Source: Daldinia sp. FL1419 (lineage: Eukaryota > Ascomycota > Sordariomycetes > Xylariales > Hypoxylaceae). Taken from it: 28,439 nucleotides of DNA. Location: contig MU623571.1 of assembly GCA_025201765.1 (NCBI GenBank), positions 1 to 28,439 of the forward strand, read 5' to 3'. This document shows, piece by piece, positions 1-10,672 of this stretch. The position numbers and the translations under genes were made by a program. The notes under the pieces are model-generated. The model was given only the letters and a program-made list of their open reading frames with translations, ran no database searches and was not told where the DNA came from. Positions within the stretch are counted from its first letter, which is position 1, and each line of letters opens with the position of its first letter.

Positions 1-95
1 AAGAAACTATTAATATAATATTAAAAAATTTAATTAAATAAATAAATTATAATTATAAATAATTTATTATTATTATTTAAATTAATTTATAAATT
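1..95. other. A/T-rich left edge of the window
   Basis: Almost pure A/T sequence with no coding signal. Its last 13 bases (TAATTTATAAATT, 83-95) are repeated at 870-882 and are read as the left target-site duplication of the following repeat copy. Confidence 0.6.
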
Positions 96-869
96 CGTGA
101 TAGTCTCCAGCGAGGGGACCAAAACACTTAAGGAGGGTCAGTAACGGGACGAAATTGGAGAGATAATAGAACACCTACGAATATGCAAACTTTCTTTTAC
201 TTAATGTAATACATATATAAAAGCAAAGTAGGTTTTTTGAAATGATATTGGATTATAAATGTAATAAGTATAATAATATTATATTATAATATTATAGAAT
301 ATAAATAAAGTATATAAAAAAGATTGAGGTTAGTTAAGAAAGGTTATAAGTTGGTAGTATTATTTTAAACCATTTTAGAAAATAAATATAATATTATGGT
401 ATTAAAAAGAAAATTGTAAAAGTAAAAATAAATAATAGTTTTTTATAAAAATATAAAATTATTTATATATATTTATACCTTATATAAATCATATATATCC
501 TAACCTTTTCCTAGAATAATTTCTTTATAATATAATAACATTTTTATTATTTATAAAAAAAATAATAAAGTTATTTTGGATTTTGTTATTGTTTTATATT
601 TGGGTTATTACTATATTATGTTATAAAATTCAGATATTATAATATATAAAATATTTTTCTATATTAAAATTTAATTATTTTTATTAAAAAGTAAATTTTA
701 ATAGAAATATAGGGTAAAGCTAAAATTATAATAATATAATTTATTTGGATAAATAATAAATAGGTTTTCTCTAGAACACAATTCTTACCCAGAACAAATA
801 CCAAAAGATGGACCAGATACCTGTAATATATTCTAGGTAAATCGGGGTAGTAATAAATAAATAAATAAA
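96..869 (+). repeat. Family 1 retroposon-like repeat, copy A (5'-truncated)
   Basis: This is the least mutated copy of a repeat found five times in the window. It aligns with the last ~770 bp of the copies at 1590-2769, 5238-6385 and 26809-27976. It ends in the family 3' end (a GATGGACCAGATACCTGTAA motif near 808) followed by a TAATAAATAAATAAATA tail. The first base comes directly after TAATTTATAAATT (83-95) and the tail is followed by the same 13 bases (870-882), which looks like a target-site duplication. A fixed 3' end, a simple A-rich tail, a variable 5' end and a duplication are what target-primed reverse transcription leaves (LINE, or a non-autonomous LINE/SINE-like element). No open reading frame survives, so the element class is inferred. 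Confidence 0.75.
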
Positions 870-1589
870 TAATTTATAAATTAATTTCTTTATTTTCTAA
901 CTAATTAATCTTTGAATTTATATTTATAAATCCTTTATAATTAATTAAGAATATTAAATAGTTCTTTTTAGAAAAACTTTTTTTAATCTTTCAATCTTTT
1001 TTAATTTTCTTATATTTATATTCTAAATATATAATAAATTAATATCCTTCCTTTTTACATACCTAATAATAATATTTCTATATTTTCAAAAGTTATTTAA
1101 AATTATATTTACTATTTTTATTATTACAATAATATTTATATTTAATATAAAATATATTATCTTTATAATCACTATTTCCTTTAATTAAAAATTATTTTAT
1201 TTTTTTTATTAAATTATAATTTTTAATTAATATTTAAAATTTATTAACTAATTCTTTAATTTAAATTATTAATTTAAAAAAATTAAATTAAAAATTAAAT
1301 AATAATTAATAAATATATTAAATTATTATTATAAATTATTATTTTTTTTTTAAATTCCAAATTAAATATTCTTTAATATAATAATAATTTATTAATAAAA
1401 TTTTTAAAAATTTAAATATTATTTTTCTTTTAATTTTATTTTTCTACTTTAATATTTAAAAAAATTATAATAATTTAATTATAATAATATTAAATCTTAT
1501 TTTATTTAATATTAAAATATTATTTTATAATTAAATATATATTTATAAAATATTAATATTAAAAAACTTTATAAATAAAATATAATATT
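870..1589. other. A/T-rich, gene-free interval
   Basis: Extremely A/T-rich DNA with long runs lacking G and C. No open frame of note, no RNA-gene box pattern and no clear repeat boundary was found. Its right end (1571-1589) is the left duplication of copy B. Confidence 0.6.
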
Positions 1590-2769
1590 TCCCCTGTAAA
1601 CCCTACATCGCAATTAGCAATCATCAGTGGAACGGATATGGAAAGGGGTCATATTGCAGAATAATCATGGCGTTGGTGATATTAAAACAAATAATCTTCC
1701 TAAGATTGTTAAAATATATAAGAGTTATAGATTTAATGAATAAAAGATTAAATATAATAAAAATAATTATCTAATATTATTAATAATCCTTTAACAAATT
1801 TCTCAAAGGCTTAAAAACCCTAAAAAAGTTACAATAAAACCTTAATAATTAATTCCTGGAATTATATTAGAAAGGCATAGCCTCACTCTTTGTGCAATTC
1901 CCCATCTTCAATAAATAAATTATTTTCATAATATATAACCACATTAAAATTATAATCCCAATATAATATAATATTAAAATATTACATTAAGTCCAAAATA
2001 TTATAATAATTTCTAATAAAGGAATTAAAATATTTAAAAAAAATTAATAATAGGATAAAATTAAAGAAATAATAAAATACTTATAAATATATAAATTTTC
2101 TTTTATTTAATACAATATATATATAAAAATAAAATAAGTTTTTTAAAGTAATATTAAATTATAAATATAATAAGTATAATAATATTATATTATAATATTG
2201 TAAAACATAAATAAGGTATATAAAAAGGATTAAAATTAATTAAGAAAGGTTATAAATTAATAATACCATTTTAAACCATTTTGGAAAATAAATATAATAT
2301 TGTAATATTAAAAAAAAGATTATAAAAATAAAAATATATAATAATTTTTTATAAAGATATAAGGTTATTTATATATATTTATACCTTATATAAACCATAT
2401 ACATCCCAACCCTTCCCCAAAATAATCTCTTTATAATATAATAATATTTTTATTATTTATTAAAAAAAATAATAAAGCCATTTTAAATCTTATTATTACC
2501 TTATATTTAGGTTATTATTATATCATTTTATATAATTAATATTATAATATATAAAATATTTTTCTATATTAAGGTCTAATTATTTTTATTAAAGGGTAAA
2601 TTTTAATAAAAACATAAAATAAAACTAAGATTATAACAATATAACTTATTTAAATAAGTAATAAGTAGGTTTTTTCCGGAATACAGTTTTTACCTAAAAC
2701 AAATACCAAGAGATGGACCAGATACCTGTAATATATTCTAAGTAAATCAGGGTAATAATAAATAAATAA
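1590..2769 (+). repeat. Family 1 retroposon-like repeat, copy B (near full length)
   Basis: A ~1.18 kb copy. Its 5' part (AACCCTACATCGCAATTAGC near 1599) matches the 5' part of copies C and D. Its 3' part carries the same GATGGACCAGATACCTGTAA motif (near 2712) and TAATAAATAAATA tail as copy A. It is flanked by a 19-bp direct repeat, ATAAATAAAATATAATATT, at 1571-1589 and 2770-2788; part of this could be shared with the tail, so the true duplication may be a little shorter. Differences from the other copies are mostly C/T and G/A. No usable reading frame remains. Confidence 0.75.
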
Positions 2770-2788
2770 ATAAATAAAATATAATATT

Positions 2789-4660
2789 ATTTTCTTAAAA
2801 AAAAAAAGGAAAATAAGGTATAAAATTATATTTATTATATTTTTCTTAAATAATATATATTTAAAAAGAATTAAAATTTATTTTTAAAGATATTATATAA
2901 TTTATTTATATAATTAAACTTTTTATTCCAAACTTTTTTAAAATGGTTTATTATAATAAATAAATATATTTTATTAAATATTTATTAAAGAAGAATTTTA
3001 TAAAAAATTTAATAATAAATATTATTAATTAATATAAAAATTTATTTAAATAAATTATCAATAAATCTAAATAATTATATTATTAAATAAAAAAAATTGT
3101 AACTTCTATTAGGTTAATTTCTTACATTTAGTTGTAAAAGTGGTCCTGGAGGTAAGAATGGATTAGTTAATAATAATTTAAAAGATTTAAAATTATTTTT
3201 TAAAAAGAGAAAAAATTATTATTATTCTTATATAAAATTAATATTGTAATTAAGATTATTCCTTAATATTGAGTAAAATAAAGGAAATCTTTATGAAAAT
3301 CTTTGTGGAATAAAAGGGAAAAGAAAAGGTATAATATATGTTAATTATTAATTACTTTAATTCTTTTATTAAAATAATAAATATTAAATATTTAATATCC
3401 TTTATTAATTAATTAAATATTAAAAAATTAATATTTTTTATTAATTAAATAAATATTAATAATTTAATACTTATTATTAAAAAAATAAATATTATTAAAT
3501 TAATATCCTTTATTAATTTTAATTAATATATAATATATTAAAATAAAAAAAAATTATTAATATAATTAATATTATAAAAGAAATTAGGTTATTTTTCATA
3601 TAAAATAATTAATACATATTATAATTAAATAATAAATATATTAAAAAAATAATATTAAAATTAAAAATATAATTTAAATATAAGATTTAATTTATAGATA
3701 TTATTAGATTAAAAATTTTTTATTATTATTATATTAATATTTTTAAACTTATAAAATAAATGGAATTAAAGTAAACTATTTCCTTATCAATCTTATAAAT
3801 TAAGATTCTCCATATTACTATAATTAACCACCTTAATTTAATTTTTTCAAATTCTTTATAATTCCATAAAAATAATTCATCTTTAATTAAGAAAAATTTA
3901 AAAATTATAAAAAAATTAATATTATTCTTTTTACATATATACCTTTTCTTATTAATATCATCCTCAATATTAATCAAATTTACCTTAATAATTCTATAAA
4001 ATTTATATCTAAAAATTCTTTAAAATATTCCTTAAATTTATCCAATATCTTATTAATTATTCAAACATAAATTTAATTCCAATCAATTTCTTCTTAATTA
4101 ATTAAAATATATAATATCCAAATTATTTTTTATTATATTATAATATTTTTAAAATCTATTATTTTAAATTTTATTATATTATAATTAAATTATTATATTA
4201 ATATAGGTTATTTAAGGATATATTTAAATAATCTTTTCAACTCATCTATATTTTCCTAATCAAAAAAGACCTTATTATTAAAAAATTAATTTTAAATTGA
4301 ACTTTTTAATTACTTTCCTTATAACATTATAAAATAAAAAAATAATAAATTTTAATTATAATAAAATAATAAGAATTTAGGGGAAAATTTCTATAATAAT
4401 ATAAATAATAATAATCCATTATAAAAAAAGGATTTAATAAAAAATAAGGTATTATTATCACTTATATTGTTATAATAAAGTTTTCCAAATTATTGTAATA
4501 ATAATTCTTCCTTATTAATTTATATTATTATATTTAAATAATATTAATTAATATTAAATTAAATGTATATATAAAAGAAATAATAACAAAAATAAATAAT
4601 AAATAAAATAATGTAATAAAATTTATATATTTATAAATCCTAAAGAAAAGAATTATTTAC
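2789..4660. other. A/T-rich, gene-free interval
   Basis: About 1.9 kb of A/T-rich DNA. A short patch near 3095-3160 keeps more G/C (for example GTGGTCCTGGAGGTAAGAAT) and may be a remnant of an older insertion. An 82-residue minus-strand frame at 3729-3977 is rich in I, K, F and N, as expected of random A/T sequence, and I do not regard it as a gene. Confidence 0.6.
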
Positions 4661-4679
4661 TCTGAGTTTAATAGGTTTA

Positions 4680-5220
4680 GAACCCTTATATATACAATAT
4701 GCTAATTATATAATACCTCTTTTACTTGCTACAGGGGTCTACGATACCTGGTAGCATACAACCATCAAATATATAAAGATAATATAGATTGTTAGGAATA
4801 AAATGGTATTGAATAGGAACTCTAATAGCTCCTGCAGGATATGCCCTGTACTTCAATTAACCCATAGTAAGCCAGAGGTTATATAAGCCCAAAGATATAA
4901 AGTGACTATATTTTAAAGAGGGAAATAAGTTAATTAAATAAAAAAATAAATGTAAGTAATTATTTATCAATAATAATATATTTTAGGAAAATATCTTTAA
5001 AAAGGAGATTAAAATTATATATTCTTATATAAAAATTCTATAAAGGCAATCTCTGAAGAACTGCATATATCTTAAGTTGATCAGGCAAGAAAACATCTCC
5101 TGAAGACCTATTTATATCCAAAAGAGCTGTAAACCTTAGAAGGGGAGGATAACAGGGTCCTTCAGGGTAGCTCCTATTACATAATCACTCTACCCCGGTT
5201 CAGTATATATATACCTCTTT
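4680..5220 (+). repeat. Family 2-related repeat, weakly mutated copy
   Basis: This block keeps far more G/C than its surroundings. It contains the family 2 core (CTCCTGCAGGATATGCCCTG near 4831), and the stretch from there to about 5160 aligns with about 25865-26195 on the far side of the gene island. In that second copy the same positions are mostly T or A instead of C or G (for example GCCAGAGG against a more A/T-rich equivalent). It is therefore a younger or less mutated relative of the right-hand array. No coding frame is evident. Confidence 0.6.
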
Positions 5221-5237
5221 TGAAAACTAATTTTTTT

Positions 5238-6385
5238 ATAAATTTTATATTATAATTAATAAATATTAATAGAATAGATACAAAATGGGATTATATTGTG
5301 GAATAATTATGATATTAGTAATATTAAAATAAATAATTTTCCTAGGATTATTAAAACGTATAAAAATTGTGGATCTAATAAATAAAGGATTAAATATAAT
5401 AAAAATAATTATTAAATATTATTAATAATTTTTTAATAAAATTTTCAAAAACCTAAAAATTTTGGAAAAATTATAATAAAGTTTTCATAATTAATTTTTA
5501 AAATTATATTGGAAAGGTATAATTATGTTTTTTATATGGTTTTTTTATTCTTAATAAATAAATTATTTTTATAATATGTAATTATATTAAATTTAAAATA
5601 TTATAATAATTTTTAATAAAGGGATTAAAATATTTAAAAAGAAACTAATAATAAAATAAAATAAAAAAATAATAGAATATTTATAAATATATAAATTTTT
5701 TTTATTTAATATAATATATATATATAAATAAAATAGGTTTTTTAAAATGATATTAGATTATAAATATAATAAATAAGGTAATATTATATTGTAATATTAT
5801 AAAATGTAAATAAGGTATATAAAAAAGATTAAAGTTAATTAGGAAGGGATATAAATTGATAATATTATTTTAAATTATTTTGGAAAATAAATATAATATT
5901 ATAAGATTAAAAGAAGATTATAAAAGTAAGAATAGATAATGGTTTTTTTATAGAGATGTAAAGTTATTTAAATATATTTATATTTTATATAGATTATATA
6001 TATTTTGATTTTCTTTTAGAATAATTTTTTTACAATATAATAATGTTTTTGTTATTTATTAAAAAAAATAATGAAATTATTTTGGATTTTATTATTACCT
6101 TATATTTGAGTTATTATTATATTATTTTATAAAATTTGAATATTATAATATATTAAATATTTTTTTATATTAAGATTTAATTATTTTTATTAAAAAATAA
6201 ATTTTAATAAAAATATAAAATAAAATCAAAATTATAATAATATAATTTAATTAGATAAGTAATGGGTAAACTTTTTCCAGAATATGGTTCTTATTTAGAA
6301 TAAATATTAAAAGATGGATTGGATACCTATAATATATTTTAGGTAAATTGGAGTAGTAATAAATAAATAAATAAATAAATAAAAA
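5238..6385 (+). repeat. Family 1 retroposon-like repeat, copy C (near full length, heavily mutated)
   Basis: A ~1.15 kb copy and the most A/T-converted of the family. At 5241-5280 it matches 26821-26860 of copy D over 40 bases with 16 differences, 15 of them C-to-T or G-to-A. At 5607-5635 it matches 101-129 of copy A over 29 bases with 12 differences, all of that type. The 3' end (near 6313-6385) has the family motif and a long AATA tail. I could not find a convincing target-site duplication. Confidence 0.72.
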
Positions 6386-6472
6386 TAAAAAATGGAAAAG
6401 TAAGTTTCAAATAATTAATATTTTAATTAATTTCTTTTATAATATTAGATTTATATAATATAAAATATATTA

Positions 6473-6533
6473 TTTATTTATTACTACCCCGATTTACCTA
6501 GAATATATTACAGGTATCCGGTCCATCTTTTGG
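6473..6533 (-). repeat. Family 1 repeat, copy E: 61-bp 3'-end fragment, inverted
   Basis: The reverse complement of this stretch is the last ~60 bp of family 1 (CCAAAAGATGGACCGGATAC onward) with its TAATAAATAAATA tail. It is bounded on both sides by TAAAATATATTA (6461-6472 and 6534-6545). It is thus a strongly 5'-truncated copy with its own 12-bp duplication. It lies tail-to-tail with copy C, about 90 bp away. Confidence 0.75.
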
Positions 6534-6623
6534 TAAAATATATTAAAATTTGAAAAAAATAAGATTAAGAATTTGTAAAGTTATAATTTTTAAAATTCTT
6601 TGATTTTTCATTATATTTTGGCT

Positions 6624-6674
6624 GATTGGTTGATTTGTTTGATCGGTTGATTTGTTTGATCGGTTGATTTGTGT
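6624..6674 (+). repeat. Minisatellite, three 17-bp units
   Basis: Three direct units of the form GATYGGTTGATTTGTKT at 6624-6640, 6641-6657 and 6658-6674. The units differ at only two positions, so the array is recent or has escaped the mutation that affects the surrounding A/T-rich DNA. Confidence 0.85.
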
Positions 6675-6676
6675 AG

Positions 6677-7052
6677 TGTTACGAAGTAAGCAGGGAAGAG
6701 TTCCATGGAAGGGAGCTCGGATTAGGACCCAGAAGGGGTCACGTGGTTGACCTGAAGGGGTGCTCCCTTGTTCCCCTGGGGAACATAAGAGCAGTGTTCT
6801 TCTATTCCCCTGGGGAATATAAGAGCGGCGCTCCCCTACCCCCTTGGGAAGTATGGGAATATATATTAATAGGAGGATGAGGAATATGTTATATATATAC
6901 ATATATTATCTTTTTAATTTTTACCTTTAATTTTATTATTATATCTTTAATTTTAAATTTATTTATTTTTATTAATTTATTAGTTAATGTTATAATAATA
7001 TTTATTTTATTTAATTTTAGTTTTATTTTTATTTTGTTTTTCTTTATTTTAT
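6677..7052 (+). mobile_element. Possible solo LTR or LTR remnant
   Basis: A G/C-rich patch (6677-6860) inside A/T-rich DNA starts with TGTTACGAAG, a common style of start for fungal long terminal repeats. A degraded A/T-rich tail follows and ends before TGGTATCTGG at 7055, which loosely recalls an initiator-tRNA primer-binding site. The patch contains 34-bp direct units with a TTCCCCTGGGGAA near-palindrome at 6771, 6805 and (degenerate) 6838. A 119-residue minus-strand frame across it is rich in simple sequence and is not convincing as a gene. Without a second LTR or an internal domain, the assignment is tentative. Confidence 0.3.
6771..6850 (+). repeat. Two to three tandem 33-34-bp units with a palindromic core
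   Basis: TTCCCCTGGGGAA occurs at 6771-6783 and 6805-6817, and as ACCCCCTTGGGAA at 6838-6850. The first two are each followed by a similar tail (AACATAAGAGCAGTG / AATATAAGAGCGGCG). Each unit could fold into a small hairpin. Confidence 0.75.
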
Positions 7053-7464
7053 AGTGGTATCTGGAATGGTATTAAGTAGATTATAGATTTAATTATTTAT
7101 TATCTGTATATTACCCCTTTTATTTCTTTTTAATAGTGTTATTATTATATATATAATTTAATATTTTGTTTGTTATTTAATATAATATTAAATTCTTAAT
7201 AAATTAAATTATATGGTTTTTTATAAAAGTTTTATAAGAAGATAATTAAGGAGATTTTAATATAAATTTTTAAAATAATTTATAAAAATTTTAAAATTAA
7301 AGGTTTTTTAATTAAAAACGCTTTTTCTTTATTAAAAAATCTAAAAGATTTAATAAAATAGAATAAAATAGAATAAAAGTATATATTTAATATTATTTAA
7401 GGTTTAAAAATTATAAAGTTAATTTAAAGGGTTAATATATTAAATAAAGTTATTTTTTCTTTAT

Positions 7465-9060
7465 TTAGCTAAAATGAAATCCAATATATTATATTAAAAT
7501 TCTTTAAATAAATTATTATGAAAAAATAATAAGAAATTAATAATAATTCATAAAGTAATTGATAAATTAATAAAATATATAATAAAGGATAAAAGAATTT
7601 TAAAAATTTAAAATTTAAAAAAGTATTTGTAATTAAATATATTTTTTATTAATGAAAATTTATATTAATTATAAGAAAATAATATTTAAAGGCTTATTTA
7701 TATTAAATATAAACTTTAATAACTTTTATCGGATATGTTTTACATTTTATTATATAAATCTTTATAAAAAAGTTAATGATTTTATATTTAAGAATTTGAA
7801 TTAATTAAATAGGAAAATAATTTCTAAAACCTTATTTATATTAAATATACATTTTAATTAAATAAGAACTTTAATAGTTCTTGTAAGATATACCTTATAT
7901 TTCATTATACAAATCTCTATTGAAAATTAATAATTCTATATTTGACAATTTGAGTTGATTAGATAGGAAAACAATTTTTGAAGGTTTATTTATATTAAAT
8001 ATAAGTTCTAATTAAATAAAACTTTAATAACTCCTATAGGATATACCTTACATTTTATTATATAAATCTTTATTAAAAATTAATATAATATGAGTACATA
8101 ATGGAAATATGTAATAGGAATATATAATAACAGTACACAATAAAAGTACATATTAATAATTATTCCAAAAAACCTTATTAAACCCCCTTATAAAATTTAC
8201 ATATATTCTTTTAATTATAAATAAATTTTTAAAAGTTACTTTTTACTTAATTAATTTATATTTTTTAATTTATATTTTCATTATATATATTATTATTATT
8301 AAATAATTATATATAATAACTTTTTTACTTAATTATTTTGATATTTTTTTAAAATATAATTACTTTATATTTTCAAGCTTACATAATCTTTGATTGTTAT
8401 AGCTTAGTTGAAGTGTAAGTTATATTTTATAAAAACTATTAAAATTCTTTTTTATTATACTTAAAATTTTAAATTAATTAAATAAGAAAATAATTCTTCA
8501 AACTTTATTTACATATATATTAAAAAGCTTATAAAGAATTTAGAACAGTTAAATTAATAAATTTTAATTTAATTTTATCATTTTAATTCATTATTATAAA
8601 AAAATTAATAATTCTATATTTAAGAATTTAAATTAATTAAATAAAAAAGATAATTCTTTATTTTTATTTATATTTTAAAAAACTTATAGAAATTTTTAAA
8701 AAATTAATTTTATAGAATTTAATAAGATTTTATAACTTCAATTATATAATTATATAACTTTAATTAAACAAAAGTTCTTATAAGATATACCTCATAATTT
8801 TATACTTAAAAATTTAAATTAATTAAATAAGAAAATAATTTTTAAAAATTTATTTATATTTTAAAAAATTTATAGAAATCTTAGAAGGATTAATTCTATA
8901 AAAACTAATAAGATTTTGTAATTTCAATTATATAATTATAATATAATTTTTTAGAAGAATTTCCTTTTTTTAAAAAAAACTTATATATAATTAAGGTAAC
9001 TCAATTAAAAAAATAATTAAAAAATAATTTAATTAAAAATATAAAAATAATTTTATTATT
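7465..9060 (+). repeat. Family 2 repeat module, left-flank copy
   Basis: The start (AAAATGAAATCCAATATATT near 7471) matches module starts at about 22318, 23088 and 24760 on the right flank. About three to four degenerate ~150-bp units follow (core seen near 7870-7900 and 8035-8060). The end module at about 8520-8600 aligns with 24588-24660 and 26578-26650, mostly with C/T and G/A changes. The stretch 8880-9060 aligns with 26745-26808 joined to 27977-28110, so it is the uninterrupted form of the site occupied by copy D. The orientation is the same as on the right flank. Confidence 0.65.
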
Positions 9061-9159
9061 AATTTTCCATTATAAAACCTTAAGAAAACTTAAGGCATAA
9101 TAAAGGAGAGAATTTTCCGGGCTAATTCTGAGGCTTATTAATCCATTAATTAATTTAGG

Positions 9160-9860
9160 TACGAAGGTCCGGGCCAAAAGTCTTGCATATGGTCCAAACT
9201 TGACCACCATATGTAATTATCTTTGTTTTTTACCTATATTATATTATATATCCGCTAAGCTAAGATTTTAATAATGGCATTTCTATTGGGCCAGTAAGAC
9301 CCGAATTTTGATGGTGCAGTCTTGGCATCTTATACCTAAAATTATTAAAGAAATAATATATTTAATTTAATATAATTAATATAAATAAAATTGTAAAAAT
9401 TTAGAAAAAATAATAAATAGGTTTTATTTTAAATTATTTATTTATTTATATTTTTTTTAAATTTTATATTTTCAAATTCTATTAAATTATATTAAATAAT
9501 AATATAACCCTTTAAACTTATTTAATACTTTATATTGAAATTAAGATTATAAATATATTTTTAAAGTAAATAAAAATCTAAAATTATAAATATATAAAGA
9601 AGCTTTTTATAAATAGAACAATATTTTTTATAATTTTTATATTATTATTTTAATTATATAATTATTATATATTTTAAAAAAATTAAAATGCCAAAATTGC
9701 ACCATTAAAATTCGGATCTTATTATGGGCCCAAATGGCTTGACACTAAATCCACAGCAGTATTAGCCACTATAACTTGGATAATACAGTATAAGCCCTTT
9801 TGAATTTATACGTGCCTTGCCAAGCTCAGATGTGCAAGACTTTTGGCCCGGACCTTCGTA
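9160..9860. mobile_element. DNA transposon/MITE with perfect 28-bp inverted ends
   Basis: Positions 9160-9187 (TACGAAGGTCCGGGCCAAAA onward) are the exact reverse complement of 9833-9860. If the outermost TA on each side is the duplicated target, the element is 9162-9858, about 697 bp. A second inverted pair lies inside: 9288-9328 against 9688-9731, similar over ~40 bp with small changes. An A/T-only core of about 360 bp separates the arms and has no transposase frame. TA targets with inverted ends fit the Tc1/mariner/pogo superfamily; a non-autonomous, internally mutated copy is the simplest reading. The class is inferred and the inverted ends are seen directly. Confidence 0.85.
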
Positions 9861-10205
9861 CTAGGTACTAGTAAAGTACATAGTACCTATCTATTAAGAA
9901 AAAAAGGTAGAGGGGATAAACGTCATCCCGGCCCCGAAAAGACAGCTGGAGACCTAACCTTGGCCTACCTTGGAATTTGGAAGTTCCAATGAATTGCGTG
10001 GGATTTCCAACAACCTTTAGATTTATCACGGGTACGGACATCATCCTGCTCCCTTCGCGTTGAAGCTTTCTCTCCCATTGCCTCTACGAAGGATTGACTG
10101 CCGAAGCTGCTTTGGTGCTGCTGGAATTACCTGGCCGCAGCAGCTTGCGGATAACCCGGGCCGCGCACATCGCAAATAGCATCACGACAAGTAAAACCAC
10201 TCACA
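9861..10205 (+). promoter_or_regulatory. Start of the gene island; upstream region of the complex I subunit gene
   Basis: Base composition changes abruptly to ordinary right after the inverted-repeat element. No coding frame continues into the neighbouring gene. The stretch probably holds the promoter and 5' untranslated region of the gene starting at 10206. A pyrimidine-rich run lies near 10063-10085. No specific factor site can be claimed. Confidence 0.4.
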
Positions 10206-10672
10206 ATGTCGAATCGACAAGCTGCGCTGTGAGCCTCATTGCATATTGTCGGACTGAACATGCGCTAATTTTTCTTTGTACTCAAGGTCGCTCTATCGCC
10301 GCTCCTTAAAGCTGGCCCTGGACTGGGCAGTCCACCGAAGCTTATGGCGCGGCCAAGCTCTTTATATCCGATCTCTCTTTGAAGCGAACCGAAACATTAC
10401 GGACACTAGGAAGCAAAGGGTGGGCATCATTTATAAGCCCCGCGGAAAAATATAATACTCATGAACTGTTATACGTGATAGGCATTGCTTAACGAAACGG
10501 AGAAGCTGTTGGAAACGTGGAAGCATCCCGATCCATATTGCCCTCCTACTGCACCTGGAGGTACGTGATGGATGATAGCTCAGAAATTGGGAAGCGGTGC
10601 GCTAATGGTTCTGTAGGATCGAAATACGAGCGAAACTTGCCAGTACACAATACAGACCGTGCGTTTTACTAA
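10206..10672 (+). CDS. NDUFB9: Mitochondrial complex I LYR-family subunit (NDUFB9/B22-like)
   Basis: An accessory subunit of NADH:ubiquinone oxidoreductase in the mitochondrial inner membrane. Exons: 10206-10228 (only 23 nt), 10287-10419, 10482-10560 and 10617-10672, giving 96 residues. Introns are 58, 62 and 56 nt; the first and third have CTAAT branch sites, and the second has a weak GTGGGC donor. The LYR motif lies at residues 9-12 (SLYRRSLKLALDW), followed by a basic helix (WRGQALYIRSLFEANR) and the conserved C-terminal stretch TEKLLETWKHPDPY...PTAPGGSKYERN, which identifies the family. The context CACAATG supports the start. The 3' end is uncertain: a 49-nt intron (10643-10691, TACTAAT branch, CAG acceptor) could replace the last ten residues with seventeen others ending at 10745. 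The gene is convergent with H2A. Confidence 0.85.

Noticed and set aside
1595..1620. Telomere-like CCCTA words near family 1 5' ends
   Set aside because: They are single occurrences, not tandem TTAGGG/CCCTAA arrays.
3729..3977. 82-residue minus-strand open frame in the left flank
   Set aside because: Its composition (I, K, F, N, Y) is that of random A/T-rich DNA, with no motif and no neighbouring gene signals.
6543..6902. 119-residue minus-strand frame
   Set aside because: It overlies the tandem-repeat, LTR-like patch; its Ser/Asn/Gln runs translate the 17-bp minisatellite, and no domain is visible.
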